A DNA stretch of 41,371 nt from Lachnospiraceae bacterium (lineage in GTDB: Bacteria > Bacillota > Clostridia > Lachnospirales > Lachnospiraceae): assembly GCA_017469275.1 (NCBI GenBank), contig JAFUGT010000130.1:1-41371 (forward strand), read 5' to 3'. Both the position numbers and the translations under genes were made by a program. This document shows positions 1 to 7,928 of this stretch, piece by piece. Numbering within the stretch: position 1 is the first letter of the stretch; the number at the start of each line of letters is the position of its first letter. The notes below the pieces were generated by a model, which did no database searches, was not told where the DNA came from, and worked only from the letters and a program-made list of their open reading frames with translations.

Positions 1-140
1 GCTTTGGATTAGTCTCAATGTTAGATTACTACACCGAAAGGTGTGTCACTTGTTAAGTTGATTGAACCGCCGTGTACGGAACCGTACGCACGGTGGTGTG
101 AGAGGTCGGGAGATTAATTAAATCTCCCTCCTACTCGATT
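1..140 (+). mobile_element. Group II intron, 3' end (domains V and VI)
   Basis: Positions 64-97 fold as a 34-nt domain V: the arms ACCGCCGTG and CACGGTGGT pair (one G-U), with a short tip and a two-base CG bulge. Positions 100-136 fold as a domain VI-like stem (GGGAGATT with AATCTCCC, closed by AGG with CCT), and the element ends with the familiar CCTACTCGAT 3' terminus. The intron body and any reverse-transcriptase gene lie left of the window, so only the last part is seen. The exact 3' splice site (about 139/140) and the structural class are not fixed. The downstream exon is non-coding and leads into the phosphonate operon. Confidence 0.8.
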
Positions 141-258
141 GAACTAATGATAATATTTTCTAATATGATTTGTTAATAATATTTTATGAAAGATTTGTTT
201 AAAGAAATAGCATAAATTGTAACTATATTAAGTGACACGGCTAGAGGAGAAATATATT
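141..258 (+). other. AT-rich leader of the phosphonate operon
   Basis: This very AT-rich stretch lies between the intron end and the first phosphonate gene. I see no convincing promoter. It ends with the ribosome binding site AGGAG at 245-249, which sets the ATG at 259 as start of the next gene. The promoter may sit here unrecognised or lie upstream of the intron. Confidence 0.4.
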
Positions 259-2391
259 ATGAAAGCACTAATACTTAATTCGGGTATGGGAACCCGTATG
301 GGAGTTCTTACATCGGAGCATCCCAAATGCATGACAGAAATTTCTAACAGTGAAACAATATTATCCAGACAGCTTCATATGCTCGCTGATGTTGGAGTTA
401 CGGATATTGTAATGACGACGGGGGCTTTTGACTCTGTACTTGTGAATTACTGTGAAGGACTTAATCTTCCGGTTCATGTAACATTTGTTAATAATGAGTT
501 ATATAGAGATACTAACTATATATATTCAATCTATCTTGCAAGAAACTATCTTGATGACGATATTATCCTGATGCATGGAGATCTTGTATTTGAGAATGAG
601 GTTATAGATAGGTTGATGGAATGTGAGACTAGTTGCATGACGGTTAGCTCAACATTGGAATTGCCACAAAAAGATTTCAAAGCAGTTATAAGTAATACGG
701 TATGTGACGATTCGGAACAGGTTACGAAAAACCATAATTACAAAGTGGAAAGTTACGAGGGATATGGTATTGATGCAGAAGAAAGAGTTGATCAGAAAGA
801 TAAAGCGCTGCATAGAATTTCGCAAATCGGCATAGAATTCTTTAATAATGTTATGGCGGCACAGCCATTGTATAAGTTGAAAAAAGAAGACTGGAAGCGA
901 TGGCTTGATAAGATCATTGAATATTGTGAATCGGATGATGTGTCTAAGAGAAAATGTTATGCAGAGAATGCATTTAATGAGATATCTGATAAATGTAATA
1001 TATATCCGCTGGATGTTCATAATCTGCTTTGCAATGAGATTGATAATCCTGAGGACCTTACAGTAGTAGCCTCCAAACTTAAAGAGGTTAAATCAAGAAC
1101 AGTATATATGTGTTTCTCCACAGATATCATCCATGGTGGACATATTAATATTATAAAAAAGGCTCAGAGACTAGGGAAACTCACTATAGGGGTTTTATCG
1201 GATGAAGCAATATCCGGCTACAAGAGATATCCTCTGGTGCCATTTAGTGATAGAAAACTTATGATGGAGAATATTGCTGGAGTTCATCATGTGGTGGAGC
1301 AAAAGAGTCTAAGCTACAGGGACATACTTAATCAGTTAAGACCTGATATTGTAGTTCATGGTGATGACTGGACTAAGGGATTTCAGCGTCCTATAAGAGA
1401 TGAAGTGACATCCATTCTTGCATCCTATGGGGGAAAGCTTGTGGAGTTTCCTTATTCGAAGGAAGATAAGTATAAAGAGTTAGAGGCAAGGACAAGAGCC
1501 GATATGGCAATGCCTGATATAAGAAGGGGAAGACTTGGAAAAGAGTTAGAAATCAAAGGTCTTGTGACTGCAATGGAAGCACATGACGGACTAACAGGTC
1601 TTATAGTAGAGGATACAGTTGTTTATCAGAATGGTGGTGCTCATCAGTTTGATGCTATGTGGGTATCGAGTCTTTGTGATTCCACAGCAAAGGGGAAGCC
1701 TGATATAGAGCTTGTTGACATGACATCAAGATTTCGTACAATAGAGGATTTGATGGAAGTAACCACAAAGCCGATTATATTTGACGGAGATACCGGTGGA
1801 AAGACTGAACATTTTGTATATACCGTTAAGACGTTGGAGCGTCTTGGGGTATCTATGATTATAATAGAAGATAAGACCGGGCTCAAAAAGAACAGCTTGT
1901 TCGGAACAGAAGTTTTTCAGACGCAGGATACTATAGAGCATTTCTGTGAGAAGATCGCAGCGGGAAAGAAAGCACAAAAAACAAGGGAATTCATGATATG
2001 TGCAAGAATAGAATCTCTTATTTTAGAACGTGGTATGGAAGATGCGTTAGAGCGTGCAGTTGCATTCAGTAATGCCGGCGCAGATGCAATTATGATTCAT
2101 AGTCGAAAGAAAGATCCGACAGAAATTTTTGAATTTGTGGAAAAGTTTAGAGAAAAGGATACACATACTTATATTGTTGTTGTTCCTACTTCATTTAATT
2201 CTGTGACAGAAGAAGAGTTTAAGAAACGTGGAGTGAATATAGTTATATATGCTAATCAGTTAATGCGCGCAACAGTTCCGGCAATACAGAATGCGGCAAA
2301 GACAATTCTTGAAAATCACAGGGCTTTAGAGTGTGATGATATGCTTATGCCGTTTAATGAGATTATAAGACTTATCCCCGAAGAGATGTGA
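259..2391 (+). CDS. aepX: Three-domain nucleotidyltransferase / cytidylyltransferase / phosphoenolpyruvate mutase
   Basis: This 710-aa protein commits carbon to phosphonate synthesis. The C-terminal domain (about 430-705) is a PEP mutase (PEP to phosphonopyruvate), with the family's EDKTGLKKNS signature at 537-546 and IIFDGDTGG at 506-514. Residues 1-250 form a LicC-like sugar-phosphate nucleotidyltransferase (NSGMGTRMG at 7-15). Residues 281-400 form a second cytidylyltransferase-like domain with the H-G-G-H motif at 292-295. Fusion of PEP mutase with nucleotidyltransferases is known and fits nucleotide activation of the phosphonate headgroup; which domain does it is inference. I chose ATG 259 because AGGAG lies just upstream; the upstream in-frame start at 232 has no ribosome site. 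A polar insertion (about 146-188) interrupts the first domain between KDFKAVI and IGIEFF. First gene of a same-strand run with the reductase and decarboxylase. Confidence 0.92.
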   Translation: MKALILNSGMGTRMGVLTSEHPKCMTEISNSETILSRQLHMLADVGVTDIVMTTGAFDSVLVNYCEGLNLPVHVTFVNNELYRDTNYIYSIYLARNYLDDDIILMHGDLVFENEVIDRLMECETSCMTVSSTLELPQKDFKAVISNTVCDDSEQVTKNHNYKVESYEGYGIDAEERVDQKDKALHRISQIGIEFFNNVMAAQPLYKLKKEDWKRWLDKIIEYCESDDVSKRKCYAENAFNEISDKCNIYPLDVHNLLCNEIDNPEDLTVVASKLKEVKSRTVYMCFSTDIIHGGHINIIKKAQRLGKLTIGVLSDEAISGYKRYPLVPFSDRKLMMENIAGVHHVVEQKSLSYRDILNQLRPDIVVHGDDWTKGFQRPIRDEVTSILASYGGKLVEFPYSKEDKYKELEARTRADMAMPDIRRGRLGKELEIKGLVTAMEAHDGLTGLIVEDTVVYQNGGAHQFDAMWVSSLCDSTAKGKPDIELVDMTSRFRTIEDLMEVTTKPIIFDGDTGGKTEHFVYTVKTLERLGVSMIIIEDKTGLKKNSLFGTEVFQTQDTIEHFCEKIAAGKKAQKTREFMICARIESLILERGMEDALERAVAFSNAGADAIMIHSRKKDPTEIFEFVEKFREKDTHTYIVVVPTSFNSVTEEEFKKRGVNIVIYANQLMRATVPAIQNAAKTILENHRALECDDMLMPFNEIIRLIPEEM

Positions 2392-2504
2392 AGGAGGGTG
2401 TTGTGTTATATGATGCAGCCTGAAGATATAGAAAGTTAAAAGGTGCTAATAACAGAGTTTATTGATATGGCAGAGAAACATTGTAATGACATAATAGAGG
2501 GTTT

Positions 2505-3818
2505 ATGCAAACAGTAATAAAAATAGAAGATGAACTGAATATCTTAGATGAACACATTAAGAAGATGAACGCAGGGAAAATTATGCTTGTGTGTGGTTCA
2601 TCAATTCGATTCCTGCGATATGATTCATATTTTCGGAAACTGCAAAAACGTCTGGGAATTGAGGTCATACGTTTTTCTGATTTTACACCTAATCCGACCT
2701 ATGATTCGGTGGTTAAGGGTGTAGAAATGTATAACAAAGAACAATGTGACATGATTGTTGCGGTTGGTGGTGGATCAGCCATGGATGTGGCAAAGTGTAT
2801 TAAACTGTATGCAAATATGTATGTTCCCCTTAATACTGATGAAAATCAAGAGGCAAGAGGAAAAGATGCTGATTACATTGAAAATGAAATTGAACATAAT
2901 ACCATACCATTTATTGCAATTCCAACAACGGCAGGAACAGGGTCAGAAGCTACACATTTTGCGGTAATATATTATAAGGGCAAGAAAAAATCTGTCGAGC
3001 ATGAGAGTTGTGTTCCGTCAATTGTTGTAATGGATAGTTCGGTTCTTTCAGAACTGCCATTGTATCAGAAAAAGGCAACCGTATTAGATGCCTTCTGTCA
3101 TGCAGTGGAATCATATTGGTCTGTTAATAGCACGGCTGAGAGTAAAGAATATTCGCTTAATGCGTTAAAGCTGTTGATTGGTAATATGGAAACTTATTTG
3201 GGAATAAAACTGTTTGATGAAAGTACCTTTCGGGATGTTAGTATGAATGATACTAAAATAAAATTAAATGATACAGGCATTGCAGGATATTCGGATATTA
3301 TATCTGAATGTGAATTGAATATTAATAATAAAAAAAATGTAGATGTTTCAAATGGTTCCATGAAAATAGTATATGATAATATGCTTAAAGCTTCATATCT
3401 TGCCGGAAAGGCAATTAATATTACTAAGACTACGGCGGGACATGCAATGTGTTATAAGCTGACATCACTTTATGGCATTGCTCACGGGCAAGCGGCATTT
3501 TTATGTGTTGCGAAGTTATTGCCGTATATGACTCGACATACAGATGATTGTATTGATCCGAGAGGACGGCAATATCTGATAGAAATATTTGATGAATTAG
3601 CCAAGGTACTTGGTCTTGAAGGGTTGGATAAACTGGGAATGATGTTTGATTCTATGATCACAAGATTGCAGTTGGAAATACCTGATGTTTCAGATGAAGA
3701 TTATTTGATCCTTAAGACATCTGTTAATCCGGAACGGCTTAAGAATAATCCGGTTAGTCTTAATGAAAATCAGATTGATAAGTTATATCATGAAATTTTA
3801 AGTAATAATATACAATAG
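2505..3818 (+). CDS. Iron-type alcohol dehydrogenase, probable phosphonoacetaldehyde reductase
   Basis: This 437-aa group III (Fe-dependent) alcohol dehydrogenase has the nucleotide-binding GGGSAMD at 88-94, PTTAGTGSE at 140-148, and metal ligands readable as D195, H199, H313 and H327. Lying between PEP mutase and phosphonopyruvate decarboxylase, it most likely reduces phosphonoacetaldehyde to 2-hydroxyethylphosphonate, as PhpC-type enzymes do; the substrate is inferred from context. No AEP transaminase is present, so the product should be the hydroxy rather than the amino phosphonate. It is longer than usual because of an Asn/Asp-rich insertion around 231-287 and a smaller one near 108-133. 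A GAGGG motif just upstream of ATG 2505 is a modest ribosome site. The 113 bp separating it from the upstream gene hold only a 9-codon reading frame at about 2410. Confidence 0.85.
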   Translation: MQTVIKIEDELNILDEHIKKMNAGKIMLVCGSSIRFLRYDSYFRKLQKRLGIEVIRFSDFTPNPTYDSVVKGVEMYNKEQCDMIVAVGGGSAMDVAKCIKLYANMYVPLNTDENQEARGKDADYIENEIEHNTIPFIAIPTTAGTGSEATHFAVIYYKGKKKSVEHESCVPSIVVMDSSVLSELPLYQKKATVLDAFCHAVESYWSVNSTAESKEYSLNALKLLIGNMETYLGIKLFDESTFRDVSMNDTKIKLNDTGIAGYSDIISECELNINNKKNVDVSNGSMKIVYDNMLKASYLAGKAINITKTTAGHAMCYKLTSLYGIAHGQAAFLCVAKLLPYMTRHTDDCIDPRGRQYLIEIFDELAKVLGLEGLDKLGMMFDSMITRLQLEIPDVSDEDYLILKTSVNPERLKNNPVSLNENQIDKLYHEILSNNIQ

Positions 3819-3911
3819 CTAATTGAAAAACGTAATATGCACATAGACAAAAACAAAGAAACAGAGTTTCGCAAACGCATAATATTGTATAGTATGGAAA
3901 GGACCATAATA

Positions 3912-5105
3912 ATGAATGTTGAAACTTTAATTAATACAATCAATTCCGATTTCTACACCGGGGTACCTGACAGCCAACTTAAAGCATTATGTAATTATCT
4001 TATGAATACATATGGCATTGATCCTGCCCACCATGTCATAGCTGCCAACGAGGGCAACTGCGTGGGGCTTGCAGCAGGATATCATTTGGCAACAGGTAAA
4101 GTTCCTGTTGTGTATATGCAGAATTCCGGGGAGGGCAATATCATTAATCCGGTGGCGAGTCTGTTGAATGATAAAGTATATGCCATTCCTATGATATTTA
4201 TTATAGGGTGGCGGGGCGAACCCGGTGTGCATGATGAGCCTCAGCATATATATCAGGGAGAGGTTACCCTTAAACTTCTTGCTGATATGGGCATATCCAG
4301 TTTTGAAATCGGTAAGGATACAACAGAAGATGAGGTCAAGGCTGTTATGAACAGATTTCAAACAAAACTTGGGCAGGGAAGTCAGGTTGCCTTTGTTATT
4401 CGTAAGGGCGGGCTTACCTATGATGGAAATGTTGAATACGGCAATGGAAATGTTATGACCCGTGAGGAGATAATCAGGCATATTGTTAAGTACAGTGGGA
4501 AGGATCCGATAATAAGCACCACCGGTAAAGCTTCCAGAGAGCTTTTTGAGATACGGGAGAGTCAAAAAACTGATATGTTTCCTAAAGAAGATGAAAACAA
4601 TAATATTACTGATAGTAATAATGATGTTAGAAGCCGGAATGAGAATATACACAAATATGATTTTCTCACGGTTGGTTCCATGGGTCATTGTTCGTCAATT
4701 GCTCTCGGAGTTGCAATTAACAAACCTGATAAGAAGATTTGGTGTATAGATGGTGATGGTGCAGCACTGATGCATATGGGTGCAATGCCGGTAATAGCTA
4801 ATTGTCATCCAAAGAACCTTGTTCACATAGTCATCAATAATGGTTCCCATGAAACTGTTGGTGGTCAGCCTACGGTAATGAGCAATTTGAATTTTTGGGA
4901 GATTGCAAGAGATTGTGGTTATCCTTTTGCGTCTTGTGTGGCAGATTATGAGTCCCTTGACAGGGAACTTGAAATTGCAGGAAATAGAGATGATCTTACA
5001 TTAATTGAGGTCAAATGCGGGATTGGCGCCAGAGATGATCTTGGCAGACCAACTACTACAGCTCTTGATAATAAAATTAACTTTATGGATTATCTTAATG
5101 ATTAA
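3912..5105 (+). CDS. aepY: Phosphonopyruvate decarboxylase
   Basis: This 397-aa thiamine-diphosphate enzyme decarboxylates phosphonopyruvate to phosphonoacetaldehyde, the irreversible step that pulls the unfavourable PEP mutase reaction forward. The N-terminal Pyr domain has the conserved glutamate in AANEGN (E47). The C-terminal PP domain has the ThDP/Mg motif from GDG (281-283) to NN (309-310), followed by GSHETVGGQP. Start ATG 3912 is preceded by GGAAAGGA at an 8-base spacing; the frame stays open to 3837 but without a ribosome site. Residues about 218-247 (rich in Asn, Asp, Glu, Ser) are an unusual insertion just before the conserved FLTVGSMGH. The gene completes the three-enzyme cassette. 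Other ThDP decarboxylases such as sulfopyruvate decarboxylase are the main alternative, but the adjacent PEP mutase decides. Confidence 0.92.
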   Translation: MNVETLINTINSDFYTGVPDSQLKALCNYLMNTYGIDPAHHVIAANEGNCVGLAAGYHLATGKVPVVYMQNSGEGNIINPVASLLNDKVYAIPMIFIIGWRGEPGVHDEPQHIYQGEVTLKLLADMGISSFEIGKDTTEDEVKAVMNRFQTKLGQGSQVAFVIRKGGLTYDGNVEYGNGNVMTREEIIRHIVKYSGKDPIISTTGKASRELFEIRESQKTDMFPKEDENNNITDSNNDVRSRNENIHKYDFLTVGSMGHCSSIALGVAINKPDKKIWCIDGDGAALMHMGAMPVIANCHPKNLVHIVINNGSHETVGGQPTVMSNLNFWEIARDCGYPFASCVADYESLDRELEIAGNRDDLTLIEVKCGIGARDDLGRPTTTALDNKINFMDYLND

Positions 5106-5273
5106 GCGGGGAGAAAGTTGGTGCAATGGCGGGAGCACTGCTTGAGACTTTTGTTGATCCGGAAATTTTAAAGATTTTTTCAAATGTTGGTAAGGACTAT
5201 CGAATATATGTGGCTTGTTACAGAGGTAAAGATAAATGGAGAAGTATATTACATGAAGGGTGTGTAGTTAACT

Positions 5274-5972
5274 ATGGAAAAAAAATCTATCGCAATCATA
5301 ACAGCCAGAGGTGGCAGCAAAAGAATACCCAAGAAGAATATCAAAGAATTTTGTGGAAAGCCAATCATAGCATATTCTATTGAGGCTGCGTTAGAATCAG
5401 GAATGTTTGAAGAAGTGATGGTCTCTACCGATAGTGATGAGATAGCAGAGGTTGCTAAGAAATATGGTGCCTCGGTACCTTTTATGAGGAGTGAAAAGAC
5501 TTCGGATGATTATGCCACTACTAATGATGTGCTGCGTGAGGTTATTACAGAATACAGAAAGCTTGGGAAGGAGTTTGATATTGTCGTGTGTATATATCCA
5601 ACAGCACCATTTGTAACGGCTGATAAATTGAAAAGAGCGATAGAACTTATGGACAAAGATGGGGTTGACAGTGTTACTCCTGTCGTGCAGTATTCATTTC
5701 CGCCCCAGCGGGCATTTGTCGTGAAGGATAATCTGTTGTATTACCAATTCCCTGAAAACAGATTGAAACGGTCACAGGATCTGGAACCGATATACCACGA
5801 TTGCGGACAGTTCTATGTAATGAAGACAGAAAGTATTTTTGATAGTGATAGTGCCGGTGGAAGCGCACCTATAATCGTTTCGGAATTAGAGGTACAGGAT
5901 ATTGACAATGAGACGGATTGGAAGATAGCTGAGATGAAGTATCGGTTGATGGTTGGACATCCTGATCTTTGA
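5274..5972 (+). CDS. pseF: Pseudaminic acid cytidylyltransferase
   Basis: This 232-aa protein of the CMP-sialic acid synthetase family activates a nine-carbon sugar acid with CTP. The N-terminal signature IITARGGSKRIPKKNI (8-23) binds CTP, and IYPTAPF lies near 106. Because the neighbours are pseI, pseC and pseG, the substrate should be pseudaminic acid rather than N-acetylneuraminate, so PseF is preferred over NeuA. ATG 5274 follows a GAAGGG motif at a long 13-base spacing. The 168-bp gap to the decarboxylase gene contains no recognisable gene. It may be transcribed together with the phosphonate genes, since no terminator is visible between them. Confidence 0.85.
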   Translation: MEKKSIAIITARGGSKRIPKKNIKEFCGKPIIAYSIEAALESGMFEEVMVSTDSDEIAEVAKKYGASVPFMRSEKTSDDYATTNDVLREVITEYRKLGKEFDIVVCIYPTAPFVTADKLKRAIELMDKDGVDSVTPVVQYSFPPQRAFVVKDNLLYYQFPENRLKRSQDLEPIYHDCGQFYVMKTESIFDSDSAGGSAPIIVSELEVQDIDNETDWKIAEMKYRLMVGHPDL

Positions 5973-5973
5973 T

Positions 5974-6002
5974 TTGCTATAAACATACGTATAGTATATA
6001 AT
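5974..6002 (+). promoter_or_regulatory. Putative SigA promoter for the pseI operon, with hairpin
   Basis: TTGCTA (5974-5979) and TATAAT (5997-6002) are separated by exactly 17 bp and lie over and just after the pseF stop codon. A hairpin, AGAGTCAG with CTGGCTCT around TGTTCG, follows at about 6004-6025 and is trailed by ATTTCT. It could act as a terminator for pseF or as a 5' structure of the new transcript. Confidence 0.5.
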
Positions 6003-6105
6003 AGAGTCAGTGTTCGCTGGCTCTATTTCTATAACATATCAAAAGGATATATTCATTGAGGATATTTAATAAAAAATGTAGATTGATAATAGGAGAGAAT
6101 AGTAT

Positions 6106-7155
6106 ATGAACAAAGAGATTAATATCGATGGAAAACTTATCAACACTAACTCACCAACTTATATAATCGCAGAGATGTCTGCAAATCACCTTATGAACTT
6201 TGACAGGGCAAAAGAGATCATTTATCGTCTCAAGGATTCAGGTACAGATGCAGTGAAGCTTCAGACATATACGGCTGATACAATAACGATAGATTGTGAT
6301 CGCCCTGAGTTTCAGATACACGGAGGACTATGGGATGGGGAGACCAGATATTCTCTATATCAAAAGGCTTATACACCCTGGGAATGGCAGAAAGATTTGA
6401 TGGAATATGCTAATAGCCTTGGGATGTCATGTTTTTCATCACCATTTGATCTGACAGCGGTAGATTTCATGGAAGAGATAGGAATGCCTGCATACAAGGT
6501 TGCATCCTATGAAATATTTGATATTCCCATGATTAAAAAAATAGCCGGAACTAAGAAGCCTATTATTATCTCTACTGGAATTGCGTATATGGAAGATGTT
6601 GAAAGAGCATTAAGAGTTTGTAAAGAAGAAGGAAATGAGGATGTAATCCTGCTTAAATGTACATCGGCATATCCATGTCCTTATGAAGATATGAATATCA
6701 GAACTATACCTTTAATGAGCAAAACCTTTGATTGTATAACAGGTCTTTCTGATCATACTTTTGGTAGTGAGGTGACCTTGGGTGCGGTGGCACTTGGTGC
6801 TAAAGTAGTTGAAAAGCATGTTACACTTAAGCGCTCAGATGGTGGACCGGATGGAGGTTTTTCTATGGAGATGGAAGAGTTCATCGACATGGTAAGACAG
6901 ATTCGTAATCTGGAGAAGGCGCTGGGAAAAGGCACATTTGAACTAAAAGAGAAACAAGTAGGTGAGAGAGAAAGCGGACGTTCACTATACGTGGTGAAGG
7001 ATGTCAAAGAAGGTGAAGCATTTACTCCGGATAATGTACGTTCAATAAGACCTGGATTTGGAATGCATCCTATGTATTATGAAGAGATTTTGGGAAAGAC
7101 GGCAAGGCGGGATTTGAGTAAAGGTGAACCACTTTCTTGGGACATGATAAATTGA
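6106..7155 (+). CDS. pseI: Pseudaminic acid synthase
   Basis: This 349-aa NeuB-family enzyme condenses PEP with 2,4-diacetamido-2,4,6-trideoxy-L-altrose to give pseudaminic acid. The TIM barrel shows IIAEMSANH (21-29), KLQTYTADT, the PseI-typical HGGLWDG, CFSSPFD, STGIAYMED, CTSAYPCP and GLSDHTFG. An antifreeze-like (SAF) domain occupies about 285-345 (ARSLYVV-type segment, then RPGFGMHP). The IHGGLWD segment and the order of motifs match PseI rather than NeuB or LegI. AGGAGAG precedes ATG 6106. PEP is drawn on here as well as by the PEP mutase next door. Confidence 0.9.
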   Translation: MNKEINIDGKLINTNSPTYIIAEMSANHLMNFDRAKEIIYRLKDSGTDAVKLQTYTADTITIDCDRPEFQIHGGLWDGETRYSLYQKAYTPWEWQKDLMEYANSLGMSCFSSPFDLTAVDFMEEIGMPAYKVASYEIFDIPMIKKIAGTKKPIIISTGIAYMEDVERALRVCKEEGNEDVILLKCTSAYPCPYEDMNIRTIPLMSKTFDCITGLSDHTFGSEVTLGAVALGAKVVEKHVTLKRSDGGPDGGFSMEMEEFIDMVRQIRNLEKALGKGTFELKEKQVGERESGRSLYVVKDVKEGEAFTPDNVRSIRPGFGMHPMYYEEILGKTARRDLSKGEPLSWDMIN

Positions 7156-7257
7156 GTTTTGCATAGATTTGCGTGTCCGCAAAGAATACTAAGAAGTTGA
7201 AAACAAACGAAGATGTAGAGGATTTTATTATTATTTATATTTGGGGAGAACACTGTA

Positions 7258-7530
7258 ATGTCAATTCAGGACATATTGAAGGAAATTGAATATAGGTGCA
7301 GACAGCATAATGTTGAACATTTATACTTGTATGGTTCATATGCGAAAGGAACTGAACGAGATACAAGCGATATTGATATTATAGTAAAAGGCTGCAGTAA
7401 TATCGGAGCTTTGAAAGAAGATCTGGATAGAATTCCTACACTAAAGAAGATAGATGTATTCAATTACGCTACGTGTAAGAACGAATATCTAAAGGAGGAT
7501 ATGGATAAGTATGGTAAGCAAATCTATTAA
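7258..7530 (+). CDS. mntA: MntA-type minimal nucleotidyltransferase (antitoxin of a HEPN/MNT pair)
   Basis: This 90-aa protein carries the complete nucleotidyltransferase signature GSX10DXD (GSYAKGTERDTSDIDI), so it should be catalytically competent. Members paired with a HEPN partner neutralise the toxin by adding AMP to a tyrosine beside the HEPN active site (HepT-MntA). It ends inside the start of the next gene (19-bp overlap), typical of co-translated toxin-antitoxin pairs. GGGGAG precedes ATG 7258. The pair sits between pseI and pseC on the same strand, which is unusual company for a defence or addiction module. A housekeeping role in sugar-nucleotide metabolism cannot be excluded; this family was first described as HI0073/HI0074 proteins of unknown substrate. 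Confidence 0.82.
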   Translation: MSIQDILKEIEYRCRQHNVEHLYLYGSYAKGTERDTSDIDIIVKGCSNIGALKEDLDRIPTLKKIDVFNYATCKNEYLKEDMDKYGKQIY

Positions 7531-7924
7531 TCGATATAAAAGCTTTGTAAAGTCATTAACTGGTTTGGAACAGGCAAAGGGTAGAGATATGTCAGATGAT
7601 TTTGTGTTAAGTGGCACGGTGCAGAAGTTTAATCTTACTTTTGATATTTCGTGGAAAGTTATGAAAGACATAGTAACAGAGTATTATAAGATTTTGGATT
7701 TCGCAATGGGATCGCCCAGAGAAGTGCTTAAATGTGCCGCCTCGGTAAAACTTATTGGGGATGATATGTGGATGAAGATGTTAGATGAAAGAAATGCTTT
7801 TGCGCATGATTATGATGGAGATATGGCGAAAGATGGAGTCAATAACATACTCGAATTTTATATTCCGCTGTTTGTTGATTTAAAAGATAAAATATCAGAA
7901 CTTGGAATTTACAAGGAGGCTTGA
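7511..7924 (+). CDS. hepT: HepT-type HEPN ribonuclease toxin (HI0074-like nucleotidyltransferase partner)
   Basis: This 137-aa, all-helical protein belongs to the HI0074 'nucleotidyltransferase substrate-binding' group of HEPN domains. It keeps RNAFAHDY, an exact RX4HXY: the R and H are the ribonuclease residues and the Y is the AMP acceptor of the MntA antitoxin in characterised HepT-MntA systems. AAAGGAGG at 7491-7498 lies inside mntA. The last codons contain the AAGGAGG ribosome site of pseC, so hepT and pseC are packed as one transcription unit. RNase toxicity is predicted from the motif only. Confidence 0.82.
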   Translation: MVSKSINRYKSFVKSLTGLEQAKGRDMSDDFVLSGTVQKFNLTFDISWKVMKDIVTEYYKILDFAMGSPREVLKCAASVKLIGDDMWMKMLDERNAFAHDYDGDMAKDGVNNILEFYIPLFVDLKDKISELGIYKEA

Positions 7925-7928
7925 ATTA

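Noticed and set aside
3987-4688. 233-codon minus-strand frame opposite the decarboxylase gene
   Set aside because: It mirrors a well-supported gene and has no domain or ribosome site.
5126-5383. 85-codon frame between the decarboxylase gene and pseF
   Set aside because: It overlaps pseF by 110 bp in another frame, has a distant ribosome site and no recognisable domain. It might be a gene relic, but nothing supports it.
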